Assembly (NCBI RefSeq): GCF_013823385.1
Contig: NZ_PNMA01000003.1
Span: 62,001 to 126,000 of the forward strand
DNA: 64,000 nt
Direction of reading: 5' to 3'
Source of the DNA: Hyphomonas sp.
GTDB lineage: Bacteria > Pseudomonadota > Alphaproteobacteria > Caulobacterales > Hyphomonadaceae
The notes beneath the pieces are model-generated. The model did not search any database and was not told where the DNA came from. It saw nothing but the letters and a program-made list of their open reading frames with translations. The translations under genes were made by a program, and so were the position numbers. Numbering within the stretch: position 1 is the first letter of the stretch; each line of letters starts with the position of its first letter. This document shows positions 34,226 to 43,438 of this stretch, piece by piece.

Positions 34226-34633
34226 ATGATTGTACGAGACCTTGCAAAGGAAATCCTCACCGAGCGCCGCGTCGACAGCGATGGGTGGTCTTCCGTCCGC
34301 CTGCTGCTCAAAGATGACGGTATGGGGTTTTCCTTCCACATCACCACCATCCACGCCGGCGCTGAGCTGCACATGCATTACAAGAACCATCTTGAAAGCG
34401 TGTTCTGCATGGAAGGGACCGGTTCGATCACCGATCTGGCAACTGGTGAAACCCATCAGATCCGCCCCGGCGTGATGTATGCGCTCAACAAGAATGACAA
34501 GCACATCCTGCGGGCTGATGCGGGCGCGCCGATGATGATGGCGTGTGTATTCAACCCACCGGTGACCGGCAAGGAAGTGCACGGCGCAGATGGCGCCTAT
34601 CCGGCCGATGCAGCCCTCGAAAACTCTGCCTGA
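34226..34633 (+). CDS. ectC: Ectoine synthase
   Basis: 135-residue cupin that cyclises N-gamma-acetyl-diaminobutyrate to ectoine. Family features are [16 protein letters not shown] at the start, [20 protein letters not shown] (iron/metal-binding region, near 38-57) and [10 protein letters not shown] near 58-67. Length is normal. It starts 11 nt after ectB. Confidence 0.95.
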   Translation: MIVRDLAKEILTERRVDSDGWSSVRLLLKDDGMGFSFHITTIHAGAELHMHYKNHLESVFCMEGTGSITDLATGETHQIRPGVMYALNKNDKHILRADAGAPMMMACVFNPPVTGKEVHGADGAYPADAALENSA

Positions 34634-34646
34634 AGGGAGATATTCC

Positions 34647-35591
34647 ATGATGACGGACACTGAACAGGATCTATATCCTTCCCGCCAGAAACCCCGGCCA
34701 GAATGGTTGGAACGCCGCGACCCCGTCGTGCATGGCCAGCCGGGGCAGGAGCCGCCGGTAGACCGTGAACTGATCGATCAGTTTGTGCGTGATGGCTTTG
34801 TCGTGCTCGAAGATGTCTTTTCGCAAGAAGAGGTGAAGGCTCTGACGCGCGAAGCAAACGCCCTGCGCGAGCGCGGCGGACTCATCCCTGAAAGCCGGAT
34901 CACCGAACGCGGCATGGAAGGGGCAGATGCAGTGCGCTCTGTTTTTGCGCCGCATCGCCAGTCAGAGGTGTTCGAACGTTTGGCAGCCGATGAGCGCCTG
35001 TCGGGCCTCGCCCAGTTTATCCTCGGCGATGAGGTCTACATCCATCAATCGCGCATCAACTACAAGCCCGCCTTCCGCGGCAAGGATTTCTACTGGCATT
35101 CGGATTTTGAAACCTGGCACACCGAAGATGGCATGCCGCGCATGCGGGCGATCTCCATGTCGGTGATGCTCACGGACAATCATCCCCATTCCGGGCCGAC
35201 GATGTTCATGCCGGGCAGCCATATGAATTATGTGACCTGCGTGGGCGAAACGCCCGATGAGCACTATCGGGAATCCCTGAAGAAGCAGGAATATGGCGTG
35301 CCCGACGGCGAAAGCCTCGCGCGCCTGGCAAAGCTCGGCGGAATTGAAGGCCCGGCGCCAAAGGCGGGTTCTGTCGTCGTGTTCGATTGCAACACCATGC
35401 ACGGCTCCAACAGCAACATCACGCCGTACGAGCGTATCAACGCCTTCTTCGTGTTCAATGCCTGGTGCAACCGGCTGCGCGATCCGTTTGGCAATACGAA
35501 GCCGCGCCCGGAATTTGTGGCCCACCGTCAGGTGAAGGAACCGATCCGCCCCCTGAAGGCCTTGCCACCATTACCCCTGGGAGGCCGATGA
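34647..35591 (+). CDS. ectD: Ectoine 5-hydroxylase
   Basis: 314-residue Fe(II)/2-oxoglutarate dioxygenase that converts ectoine to 5-hydroxyectoine. The EctD signature FYWHSDFETWHTEDGMPRMR is near residues 149-168 with the iron-binding His and Asp (HSD). The second iron His is in DCNTMHGSNSN near 248-258. GAAGGGA precedes the ATG at 34647, 13 nt after ectC. Its presence shows that the strain can make hydroxyectoine as well as ectoine. Confidence 0.95.
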   Translation: MMTDTEQDLYPSRQKPRPEWLERRDPVVHGQPGQEPPVDRELIDQFVRDGFVVLEDVFSQEEVKALTREANALRERGGLIPESRITERGMEGADAVRSVFAPHRQSEVFERLAADERLSGLAQFILGDEVYIHQSRINYKPAFRGKDFYWHSDFETWHTEDGMPRMRAISMSVMLTDNHPHSGPTMFMPGSHMNYVTCVGETPDEHYRESLKKQEYGVPDGESLARLAKLGGIEGPAPKAGSVVVFDCNTMHGSNSNITPYERINAFFVFNAWCNRLRDPFGNTKPRPEFVAHRQVKEPIRPLKALPPLPLGGR

Positions 35592-35592
35592 C

Positions 35593-37041
35593 ATGAAACG
35601 TACCGTGGAAAAGATCGGCGGCACGTCGATCTCCAATACGCAGGCCGTGCTCGAAAATGTGCTGATCGGCGGCCGCAGGGGCGCAGAGCTTTACAACCGC
35701 ATCTTCGTCGTCTCCGCCTATTCGGGCATGACAAACCGGCTTCTGGAACACAAGAAATCTGGCGAGCCGGGCGTGTTCAGCCTCTTCTCTGGCGCTGGCA
35801 ACAAATGGGCCTGGACCGAGGCACTCGGCACCGTGGCTGCTGCCATGGAAGAAAAAAACGCCGAAATGTTTGGCGGCGAGCCCGAGCAGGCCGTTGCCGA
35901 CAATTTCGTGCAGGAACGGATCGAAGACGTTCGCAACTGCCTGATCGATCTGCACCGCCTCTGTTCCTACGGCCAGTTCCGGCTCGACGAAAATCTCGCC
36001 ACCGTGAAGGAAGTTCTCTCCTCCCTCGGCGAGGCGCATTCAGCCTTCAACACCGCGCTTCTGCTCCAGAAGCATGGCGTCAATGCCAAGGCCGTTGATC
36101 TCACCGCCTGGCGGGATGAGCGCGACCTGACGATGGAAGCGCGGATGCAGGACGCGCTCGACAAGATCGACCTTGAGACAGAACTCCCCATCGTCACTGG
36201 CTATGCCAGCTGCCGCGACGGCCTCGTGCGCCAGTTCGGACGTGGGTATACGGAGGTAACCTTCTCCCGCCTTGCCGCCTTGATCGGCGCGGATGAAGCG
36301 ATCATCCACAAGGAGTTCCACCTTTCCAGCGCCGATCCAAACCTTGTCGGCAGCGACAAGGTCTGCAAGATCGGCCTGACGAATTTCGATGTGGCTGACC
36401 AGCTCTCGAATATGGGTATGGAAGCGGTTCACCCGAAAGCGGCTAAAATTCTGCGTCAGGCAGGCATTCCTCTGCGGGTAAAGAACACCTTTGATCCCAA
36501 GGATGGTGGCACGGTCATTTCGGCGGACTATGCGCCGGAAAAACCGCGCGCGGAAATCGTCACCGGCCTCAAGGGCGTGTTTGCGCTGGAAGTTTTCGAT
36601 CAGGATATGGTCGGAGAGAAGGGCTATGACGCCGCCGTGCTGGAGGCGCTCACACGCCATTCCATCCGTATCGTGTCGAAATGTTCCAATGCCAACACGA
36701 TCACCCACTATGTCGAAGGCAGCCGCAAGGCTCTCAAGCGCGCCACCGCCGACATCGAGGCGCGGCTCTCTGGCGCCGCCGTCTCTACCAGCCGCGTAGC
36801 GATTGTCTCTGTCATCGGCGCGGACATAGACGTGCCCGGCATCACGGCGCGCGCGCTCACCTCTTTGCATGAGGCCGGCGTGCCGCTGATCGGTCTGCAG
36901 CAGGTCTCCCGCAAGACCGACATTCAGGCCGTCATCCAGGAAGAGCACTTCGACACCGCGATCTGCGCCCTGCATGAAGCGCTGGTGGAGCAGGCGGGCG
37001 CCTCTGTCACGTCTGCCGAGCGGCTGCGCCCGGCGGCGTGA
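35593..37041 (+). CDS. ask_ect: Ectoine-specific aspartokinase
   Basis: 482-residue aspartate kinase of the Ask_Ect group found in ectoine operons. It starts MKRTVEKIGGTSISNTQAV, with the KxGGTS nucleotide/aspartate motif, and has the FGRGYTEVTFSRLAALIGAD segment near 216-235 and two ACT-like domains at the C-terminus (VSVIGADIDVPGITARAL region). Ask_Ect is less feedback-inhibited than housekeeping kinases and supplies aspartyl phosphate during salt stress. The start is 1 nt after the ectD stop. Confidence 0.93.
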   Translation: MKRTVEKIGGTSISNTQAVLENVLIGGRRGAELYNRIFVVSAYSGMTNRLLEHKKSGEPGVFSLFSGAGNKWAWTEALGTVAAAMEEKNAEMFGGEPEQAVADNFVQERIEDVRNCLIDLHRLCSYGQFRLDENLATVKEVLSSLGEAHSAFNTALLLQKHGVNAKAVDLTAWRDERDLTMEARMQDALDKIDLETELPIVTGYASCRDGLVRQFGRGYTEVTFSRLAALIGADEAIIHKEFHLSSADPNLVGSDKVCKIGLTNFDVADQLSNMGMEAVHPKAAKILRQAGIPLRVKNTFDPKDGGTVISADYAPEKPRAEIVTGLKGVFALEVFDQDMVGEKGYDAAVLEALTRHSIRIVSKCSNANTITHYVEGSRKALKRATADIEARLSGAAVSTSRVAIVSVIGADIDVPGITARALTSLHEAGVPLIGLQQVSRKTDIQAVIQEEHFDTAICALHEALVEQAGASVTSAERLRPAA

Positions 37042-38378
37042 TGCAGCTCCTCGGCAGGCCGGGGCTGGTCCTGTCGGGACACGGCGGCTTTGCGGCTTAC
37101 CGGAACATCCTTGTTCTGGTGGCTGCGTTGACGCTGCTACAGGGCGCCATGGCGGCGCTGGCGATGGTCATGTCGCTGAAGCTGCTCGCGGCAGGTGTCG
37201 CCGGAGCAGGCATCGGTCTCGTCGCCTCGGCCTATTCGGCGGGTTTCCTGGGGGGCACACTGATTGCCCCGCATGAAATCCGCCGCATCGGCCATATCCG
37301 CACATTCACGCTGCTGGCAGGCATCTGCGCGCTGGCGGCGCTGATCCTGCCGGTTGTCGGCCGCGAGCTTGCCGGTTGGGCGCTGTTGCTGGCGCTGGCC
37401 GGGGCAGGGGCCGCCGGCATGCTGACGGCCGGCGAAAGCTGGATCGCTAATGCCGCCCCGCCTCAGAAACGCGGCGCCATACTCGGTTTCTATCACATGG
37501 TCTCCAAGACCGGTGCCATCGCTGCGCCATTCCTCGTCGCGGCGGCGCTGGCGGGGCTCGGCGCCTTCATGGTGGTGGCGGGTCTTTTCATCGCCGCGCT
37601 GCTGCCGGTCGCGGCGACCAATCGCAGCCAGCCTGAACTTGTCGCCGCCAAACCGTTCGGGCCCAGACGATTGCTCTCCCTGGCTCCGGCCTCCGTCTTT
37701 GCCGCCTTCTGCGCCGGCGCGGTCAACAATTCCGTGGCCCAGCTCTACCCCGTCTTCGCCGCAGCCATTCGCCCGGAAGATGCCGCCGGCTTTTCCGCGC
37801 AGCTCAACGGCGCGATCCTCGCGGGCGCCATGATTGGCCTCTGGCCCATCGGCCTCGTCTCCGACAGGTTCGACCGCCGCATCGTTATCGCCGCCGCCGC
37901 CGGCATCGGCGCGGTCGCGGCCATTTTCCTGTTCATCACCGCCGCCCTCAATGTCCCGCAGATCACGCTGCTCCTCGCCGCCATCTTCGGTGCCGGATCG
38001 CTGAGCTACTATGCCGTTGCCGTGGCCAATGCGGCAGATCGTGCGGCCCCGGAGGAAATCACGTCGATGATGGCAGGCATCCTCGTCGTCTGGGGCATTG
38101 GATCGGTCATCGGCCCGCTGATTGCTGGCGGCTTCCTTCAGCTCATTCCGGGTGGGGGCGGCCTCTTCCTGTTTGCCGGCCTTGCGCTTGCGGGGCTCGC
38201 CATCGCGTGCCTCTCCCGCGCTGCCGTCTCGGCGCCTGTGCCCACCCAGGCACGCGAACCCTTCTCCGTATCCCCGGCCACCAGCCTTGCCATCGCGGAG
38301 TTCGACCCGCGCGGCGAGCCTGAGCAGCCGGATCTGTTCTCCGGGCCAGCCTCCGGCCCGCAAGAGGCCGCCTCATGA
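37038..38378 (+). CDS. MFS transporter in the ectoine operon
   Basis: 446-residue inner-membrane protein with about 12 helices of the major facilitator superfamily, YcaD-like (segments VASAYSAGFLGGTLIAPHEIRRIGHIR, given in part, and TAGESWIANAAPPQKRGAILGFYHM, in part). The ATG overlaps the aspartokinase stop by 4 nt, so it belongs to the ectoine transcript. Not a standard ectoine gene. It may export or import an osmolyte or an amino acid precursor; substrate unknown. The C-terminal tail is polar. Confidence 0.82.
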   Translation: MMQLLGRPGLVLSGHGGFAAYRNILVLVAALTLLQGAMAALAMVMSLKLLAAGVAGAGIGLVASAYSAGFLGGTLIAPHEIRRIGHIRTFTLLAGICALAALILPVVGRELAGWALLLALAGAGAAGMLTAGESWIANAAPPQKRGAILGFYHMVSKTGAIAAPFLVAAALAGLGAFMVVAGLFIAALLPVAATNRSQPELVAAKPFGPRRLLSLAPASVFAAFCAGAVNNSVAQLYPVFAAAIRPEDAAGFSAQLNGAILAGAMIGLWPIGLVSDRFDRRIVIAAAAGIGAVAAIFLFITAALNVPQITLLLAAIFGAGSLSYYAVAVANAADRAAPEEITSMMAGILVVWGIGSVIGPLIAGGFLQLIPGGGGLFLFAGLALAGLAIACLSRAAVSAPVPTQAREPFSVSPATSLAIAEFDPRGEPEQPDLFSGPASGPQEAAS

Positions 38379-39829
38379 TCACCGCCATCAGCTTCGTCCT
38401 TATACTGCTCTCCTTCGTGGCGATCGGCCTCGCCTCAGGGCGAAAGGCCACCGGCAAGCGCAAGGACTATTACCTCGCCAGCAGCAGCGTCGCCCCCTGG
38501 CTTGCCGGCCTCTCCGCCGTCGCCACCAATAATTCCGGCTACATGTTCATCGGCGTCATCGGCTTCACCTACCAGACCGGCCTTGCGGCCATGTGGCTGA
38601 TGTTCGGCTGGATCGTGGGGGATTTCATCGGCTCCTCCTTCATTCACCGCCGCCTGCGCCAGGCCACCGCCCGCACGGGCGAAGCCTCCTTTTCCGCCGT
38701 CATCGCCCGCTGGTATGGCGAGACGTTCGGTGTCTGGCAGAAGATTGCCGCCGTCATCATGGTCGTCTTTCTCATTGCCTATGCCGCCGCGCAGATTTCG
38801 GCAGGCGGCAAGGCGCTGGAAGGCGTCCTCGGCATCAATCCATGGACGGGCGCAGTCATGGTCGCCGCCATGGTCCTGATCTATTCCATCGTCGGGGGCA
38901 TTCGCGCCTCCATCTGGACGGACGGCGCCCAGTCGATCACCATGATGGCCGCTATGACGCTGCTGCTGATCGCCGCCTTCGCGGGCGTGGGCGGGGTCAG
39001 CGGCGCGCTCGAGCTCTGGCGCGCGATCCCCGGATTCCTCGATCCGTTCCCGGACGATCTGCTCTTTCCTGGCGCGCTCGGCATGGCGCTGTTCGTTGTC
39101 GGCTGGTTGTTTGCAGGCTTCTCCGTGGTGGGCCAGCCGCATGTGATGGTGCGCTTCATGGCGCTCGATGACGACCGCAATATGGGCCGCGCCCGGGCCT
39201 GGTATTATGGCTACTTCACGATTTTCTATCTGCTGGCCACCGGGGTAGGGATGCTCTCGCGTCTCTACCTGCCGGACCTTGCGGATATTGACCCCGAACT
39301 CGCCCTGCCGATGATGGCGACGGAGCTGCTTCCCCCCGTCCTCGTCGGGCTGATCCTCGCCGGCATCTTCGCGGCTACCATGTCGACCGCCGACTCCCTC
39401 GTTCTTTCCTGCTCGGCGGCCTTCACCCACGATCTGGCGCCCAAGCGGCTGGAGACGACCTTCATGCTGAAGGCGGCAACGGCGGTCTCCATCCTCATTG
39501 CGCTCGGCCTTGCCCTCTCGGGCAATCAGAGCGTGTTCAGCCTGGTGATCCTCGCCTGGTCGACGCTTGCCTCGGCCTTCGCGCCGCTGCTGGCGCTCCA
39601 TGCCCTGGGCCGCCGGGTGTCGGAGCCGGCGGCGATCTTCATGCTCGTGCTGGGTGTCAGCGTGGCGCTCTTCTGGCGCTTTGGCCTTGGCTGGCATGAA
39701 AGCATCTATGAAGGCCTGCCGGGCATTCTCGTGCCGCTCATCCTGGGCTGGTTCCTGTCCCAGCGCCGCGAACTGGCCAGCGCGCCTGCCCAGCCTCCTG
39801 CCGCCATCAGAAGCGGCCCGGCCGAATAA
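38375..39829 (+). CDS. Sodium:solute symporter (SSS/PutP family)
   Basis: 484-residue inner-membrane protein with about 13 helices of the sodium:solute symporter family. The N-terminal LASGRKATGKRKDYYLASSSVAPWLAGLSAVATN region (read in pieces, near 17-50) and AATMSTADSLVLSCSAAFTHD near 330-350 are typical of PutP-like carriers. Start and stop overlap (4 nt) with the MFS gene. In the ectoine operon it is likely an osmolyte uptake system (ectoine, proline or similar), a role seen for some SSS carriers. Confidence 0.87.
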   Translation: MITAISFVLILLSFVAIGLASGRKATGKRKDYYLASSSVAPWLAGLSAVATNNSGYMFIGVIGFTYQTGLAAMWLMFGWIVGDFIGSSFIHRRLRQATARTGEASFSAVIARWYGETFGVWQKIAAVIMVVFLIAYAAAQISAGGKALEGVLGINPWTGAVMVAAMVLIYSIVGGIRASIWTDGAQSITMMAAMTLLLIAAFAGVGGVSGALELWRAIPGFLDPFPDDLLFPGALGMALFVVGWLFAGFSVVGQPHVMVRFMALDDDRNMGRARAWYYGYFTIFYLLATGVGMLSRLYLPDLADIDPELALPMMATELLPPVLVGLILAGIFAATMSTADSLVLSCSAAFTHDLAPKRLETTFMLKAATAVSILIALGLALSGNQSVFSLVILAWSTLASAFAPLLALHALGRRVSEPAAIFMLVLGVSVALFWRFGLGWHESIYEGLPGILVPLILGWFLSQRRELASAPAQPPAAIRSGPAE

Positions 39830-40092
39830 CCCGCCTGCGCGGCTGAAACGGCGGTTGCGGCGCCTTCAGACCGCCTTCGGATTGCGCCAATTCCCCCTTC
39901 AGCGGCGGGAAGATGCCGTCTTTTGTGGCGTCTTCGCCATGAATTCCCGCATTCGTGACAATAAAATCTCAGATGAAATCGGCTATGGCGCGAACACCAG
40001 CGACACAATTGCAGACTTCTGGCAGTTGCGCGCGACGGAATACCGCCGGGCCTGCGTTCAAGCCCAGAGAAATCATTTGAAGCTGAGCCTCC

Positions 40093-41469
40093 ATGTCAAA
40101 GACCCATCTGCTGAAAACCCGCTGGACCTGGATCATTATTGCCGCTGTCGCCGTGCTGGCCGGGTGGCTCGCCTGGCAGGCCATCTGGGGCGGAGAGAAG
40201 GCCCCCGAATACCAGACCGCAGAGGTCACACGCGGTGACATCGAGGTATCGATCTCCTCGGCCGGCAAGGTTGCCCCGAAAGATACCGTCACCGTGGGCG
40301 CGCAGGTCTCCGGCCAGCTGACAGAGCTGCTGGTGGAGGCCGGCGACCTTGTGGAGCAGGGCCAGCTTCTGGCGCGCATCGATGCCACCATCGCGGAAAC
40401 CAATGTGGAAGGCAGCCAGGCCCAGCTTATGGAGCTTCAGGCGAGCCGCCGGCAGCAACAGGCGTCTCTGGAACTCGCCAAGGCAAATGCAGACCGCGCC
40501 AAGATGCTGTTCGAGAATGACGCCCTCGCCCGCGCCGATTTTGAAAGCGCGCAGGCCGAATACACCATCGCGGTAGGCCGCCTCGAGGCGATCAACGCCC
40601 AGATCACGCGCCAGAGTTCCACCCTGCGGGCCCAGCAGGCCACGCTGGAATTCACCAACATCTACGCCCCGATTTCCGGCACAGTCGTCTCGCTGGCCGC
40701 CGTGGAAGGCCAGACGCTGAACGCCAACCAGACGGCGCCCACCATCCTGACACTCGCTGACCTCACCATCATGACGGTGGAGACCGATGTGTCCGAGGCC
40801 GATGTACTGCGCGTGAAGCCGGGGCAGGCGGCCTGGTTCTCGACGCTGGGGGATTCCACCCGGCGCTGGGAAACCTCCGTCCGCCAGATCCTCCCGACAC
40901 CGGAAGTTCTCAATGATGTCGTCCTCTACAAGGCGATGCTCGACATCGCCAATCCCGACAATCTGCTGAAGCCGGAAATGACCGCGCAGGTCTTCTTCAT
41001 CACCGGCTCTGCCAAGGATGCGGTGCTTGTTCCAGTCACCGCGTTGCAGTCTACGCCCCAGCGCGGTCAGCGCCCGCAGGGGCAGAGCCGCGAAGGTGGC
41101 CGTGAACGTGCCGAAGGCAGCGCGCGGGAAGGGCGTACCGGTGGAGGCATGATGCAGGCCGAAGCCAGCGAGCGCGCCGGCGCCCCGCAGCAGGATGACA
41201 GCCAGCGCCGCGCCTTCATGGAAGCGCGCAAGGCCTATCCGGAGGCTGAAGTCGCAACCGTTCTTGTCATGGGCCCCGATGGCACCCCGCGCCCGCGCCC
41301 GGTCCTGATCGGCCTCAAAACGCGCACGCAGGCGGAAGTCCTCTTCGGGCTCGAGCCAGGGCAGACGGTTGTGACCGGGGAAGTCTCGGCCCGGAGCACC
41401 GCCACGGCCACGCAATCGCAGCAGCGCGCGCAACAGGGACCGATGGGCCCGCCGCCGGGCCGTATGTAG
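40093..41469 (+). CDS. macA: MacA-like periplasmic adaptor (HlyD family)
   Basis: 458-residue membrane-fusion protein. One N-terminal membrane helix (WIIIAAVAVLAGWLAW near 13-28), a split biotinyl-lipoyl domain (VGAQVSGQLTELLVEAGDLVEQG near 68-90, given in part), a coiled-coil hairpin (about 105-185) and beta-barrel domains. A low-complexity Arg/Gly/Gln-rich insert (about residues 320-365) and tail are unusual. It links the MacB-type transporter and the outer-membrane channel encoded next. About 260 bp of non-coding sequence precedes it, with no feature recognised. Confidence 0.9.
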   Translation: MSKTHLLKTRWTWIIIAAVAVLAGWLAWQAIWGGEKAPEYQTAEVTRGDIEVSISSAGKVAPKDTVTVGAQVSGQLTELLVEAGDLVEQGQLLARIDATIAETNVEGSQAQLMELQASRRQQQASLELAKANADRAKMLFENDALARADFESAQAEYTIAVGRLEAINAQITRQSSTLRAQQATLEFTNIYAPISGTVVSLAAVEGQTLNANQTAPTILTLADLTIMTVETDVSEADVLRVKPGQAAWFSTLGDSTRRWETSVRQILPTPEVLNDVVLYKAMLDIANPDNLLKPEMTAQVFFITGSAKDAVLVPVTALQSTPQRGQRPQGQSREGGRERAEGSAREGRTGGGMMQAEASERAGAPQQDDSQRRAFMEARKAYPEAEVATVLVMGPDGTPRPRPVLIGLKTRTQAEVLFGLEPGQTVVTGEVSARSTATATQSQQRAQQGPMGPPPGRM

Positions 41470-41495
41470 GCCCCCGGTAACCCGCAGGTATCCTG

Positions 41496-43433
41496 ATGAC
41501 CCCTCCCTTGATCGAACTGAAAGATGTGACCCGTTATTACGGGTCCGGCGATACCGAAGTCCGCGCGCTGGACGGCGTGTCGCTGACCATCGAGACCGGC
41601 GAGTTCGTCGCGATCGTCGGCCAGTCCGGCTCCGGCAAGTCGACGCTGATGAACATGCTCGGCTGTCTCGACCGGCCGACCACCGGCGTCTATTCCATCC
41701 GGGGGCAGAGCGTTTCGGAGCTTGATCCGGATCGTCTCGCCGCCCTGCGCCGCCAGACCTTCGGCTTCATCTTCCAGCGCTACAACCTGCTCGCCAGTGT
41801 CACGGCTTCGGAGAACGTCGAAATCCCCGCCGTCTATGCTGGTCTCAAACTCTCGGAGCGGCGCGAGAAGGCCGCGGGTCTGCTCGCCAAACTCGGCCTG
41901 GGCGACCGCATCCACCACAAGCCCGGCCAGCTCTCCGGCGGCCAGCAGCAGCGCGTCGCCGTCGCCCGCGCGCTCGTCAACGATGCCGAAGTCATTCTCG
42001 CCGATGAACCAACCGGCGCGCTCGATTCCGGCTCCAGTAACGACCTTCTGAATCTGCTCGAAGAACTCCACGCTTCGGGCCGCACCATCATCCTGATCAC
42101 CCATGATCAAAATGTCGCCGCCCGCGCCAAGCGCGTGATCGAGATCCGCGACGGCAAGATCGTCTCCGACACCGGCAATCATCAGGCCGCTGCCGAAGAA
42201 GCGCCCCAGTATCGCTACGACCGGAAAGGCCCGTCGCCGCTCGCCCAGGTGGTGGAGTCGGTCAAGATGGCGTTCCGCTCGCTGCGGGCCAATCTCTTCC
42301 GCACGGCGCTCACCCTGCTGGGCGTGGTCATCGGCGTTTCCGCCGTGGTCGCCATGCTGGCCATCGGGGAGGGCAGCCGCGCCGACGTGATGGCGCGGTT
42401 TGAGTCCATGGGCCCCAACCTCCTCTTCGTGCGCCCCGGCGCGCCCGGCACCCGGATGCGGGGCGGGGCCATCGCGACGCTCACCCTGGAAGACGCCCAG
42501 GCCCTCGGCGAACTCGACAACATCCTGGCTGCCGTGCCCTCGCGTTCCACCAACGCCACCCTGCGCAATGGCGGCAAGGATTATTCCAGTTCCGTCGAAG
42601 GCGTCTCGGAAACCTGGCCCATCGCCCAGAACCGCGACATGCTCTACGGCACCTTCTTCGAGAAGGAGGATGTCGACCACCGCATGGGCGTTGTCGTTCT
42701 TGGCACCACCACGGCGGGCAACCTCTTCGGCAATCTGGAGAGCGCCGTTGGCCAGTACGTATTCCTCGGCGGCGCGCCCTTCGAAGTTGCCGGCATCCTC
42801 GAATCCAAAGGCGCCACCTCCTGGGGCCAGGATCAGGACGACGTCGCCCTCATCCCGATCACCACCGGCATGATGCGCCTTTTCGGCCAGAGTTACCTCT
42901 CCTCGATCACCATCGCCGTGGACGATACCAAACGCATCACCGAAACCGAAGCTGCGGCGCATGCCCTTCTGCTCGCCCGTCATGGCACGGAAGATTTTCA
43001 GATCCGCAACACCGCCTCCATCCTCGCCTCGGTCGAGGAAACGCAGAACTCCTTCTCCATCCTCCTCGGCTCGGTTGCCGCCATTTCGCTGCTGGTCGGC
43101 GGCATCGGGGTGATGAACATCATGCTGGTCAGCGTGTCTGAACGCACCCGCGAGATCGGCGTGCGCATGGCCACCGGCGCCCGGCGCTCTGACATCCAGA
43201 CCCAGTTCATCGTGGAATCCCTCGTCGTCGGCGGCCTCGGCGGCATCGCGGGCGTTGGCATCGGCTTTGGCATTGTCTTCATCCTCTCCCAGATAGGCAT
43301 GACCGTCGCGGTCACGCCGCTTCCCGCCATCCTCGCCTTCAGTTCGGCGCTGGCCACCGGCCTCGTCTTCGGCCTGCTGCCAGCCCGCCAGGCATCGCGC
43401 CTCGACCCCGTCGCCGCGCTCGCTTCGGAGTAA
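41496..43433 (+). CDS. macB: MacB-type ABC transporter, ATPase-permease fusion
   Basis: 645-residue fusion of an N-terminal ABC ATPase (Walker A GQSGSGKSTL near 43-52, signature LSGGQQQRVAVARAL near 148-162, Walker B VILADEPTGALD) and a C-terminal FtsX/MacB permease with four membrane helices and a large periplasmic domain. It works with MacA and a TolC-like protein to move substrates such as peptides, lipids, macrolides or siderophores from the periplasm outward. Substrate cannot be read; nearby iron genes make siderophore export one option. Confidence 0.92.
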   Translation: MTPPLIELKDVTRYYGSGDTEVRALDGVSLTIETGEFVAIVGQSGSGKSTLMNMLGCLDRPTTGVYSIRGQSVSELDPDRLAALRRQTFGFIFQRYNLLASVTASENVEIPAVYAGLKLSERREKAAGLLAKLGLGDRIHHKPGQLSGGQQQRVAVARALVNDAEVILADEPTGALDSGSSNDLLNLLEELHASGRTIILITHDQNVAARAKRVIEIRDGKIVSDTGNHQAAAEEAPQYRYDRKGPSPLAQVVESVKMAFRSLRANLFRTALTLLGVVIGVSAVVAMLAIGEGSRADVMARFESMGPNLLFVRPGAPGTRMRGGAIATLTLEDAQALGELDNILAAVPSRSTNATLRNGGKDYSSSVEGVSETWPIAQNRDMLYGTFFEKEDVDHRMGVVVLGTTTAGNLFGNLESAVGQYVFLGGAPFEVAGILESKGATSWGQDQDDVALIPITTGMMRLFGQSYLSSITIAVDDTKRITETEAAAHALLLARHGTEDFQIRNTASILASVEETQNSFSILLGSVAAISLLVGGIGVMNIMLVSVSERTREIGVRMATGARRSDIQTQFIVESLVVGGLGGIAGVGIGFGIVFILSQIGMTVAVTPLPAILAFSSALATGLVFGLLPARQASRLDPVAALASE

Positions 43434-43438
43434 GTTCC

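Noticed and set aside
37137-39697. Long minus-strand open frames opposite the MFS and SSS genes
   Set aside because: Repetitive Arg/Gly/Asp-rich products, typical antisense frames of high-GC membrane protein genes.
39830-40092. Possible gene in the 260-bp gap before macA
   Set aside because: Open frames there lack a ribosome binding site and family similarity; the region holds no recognisable feature.
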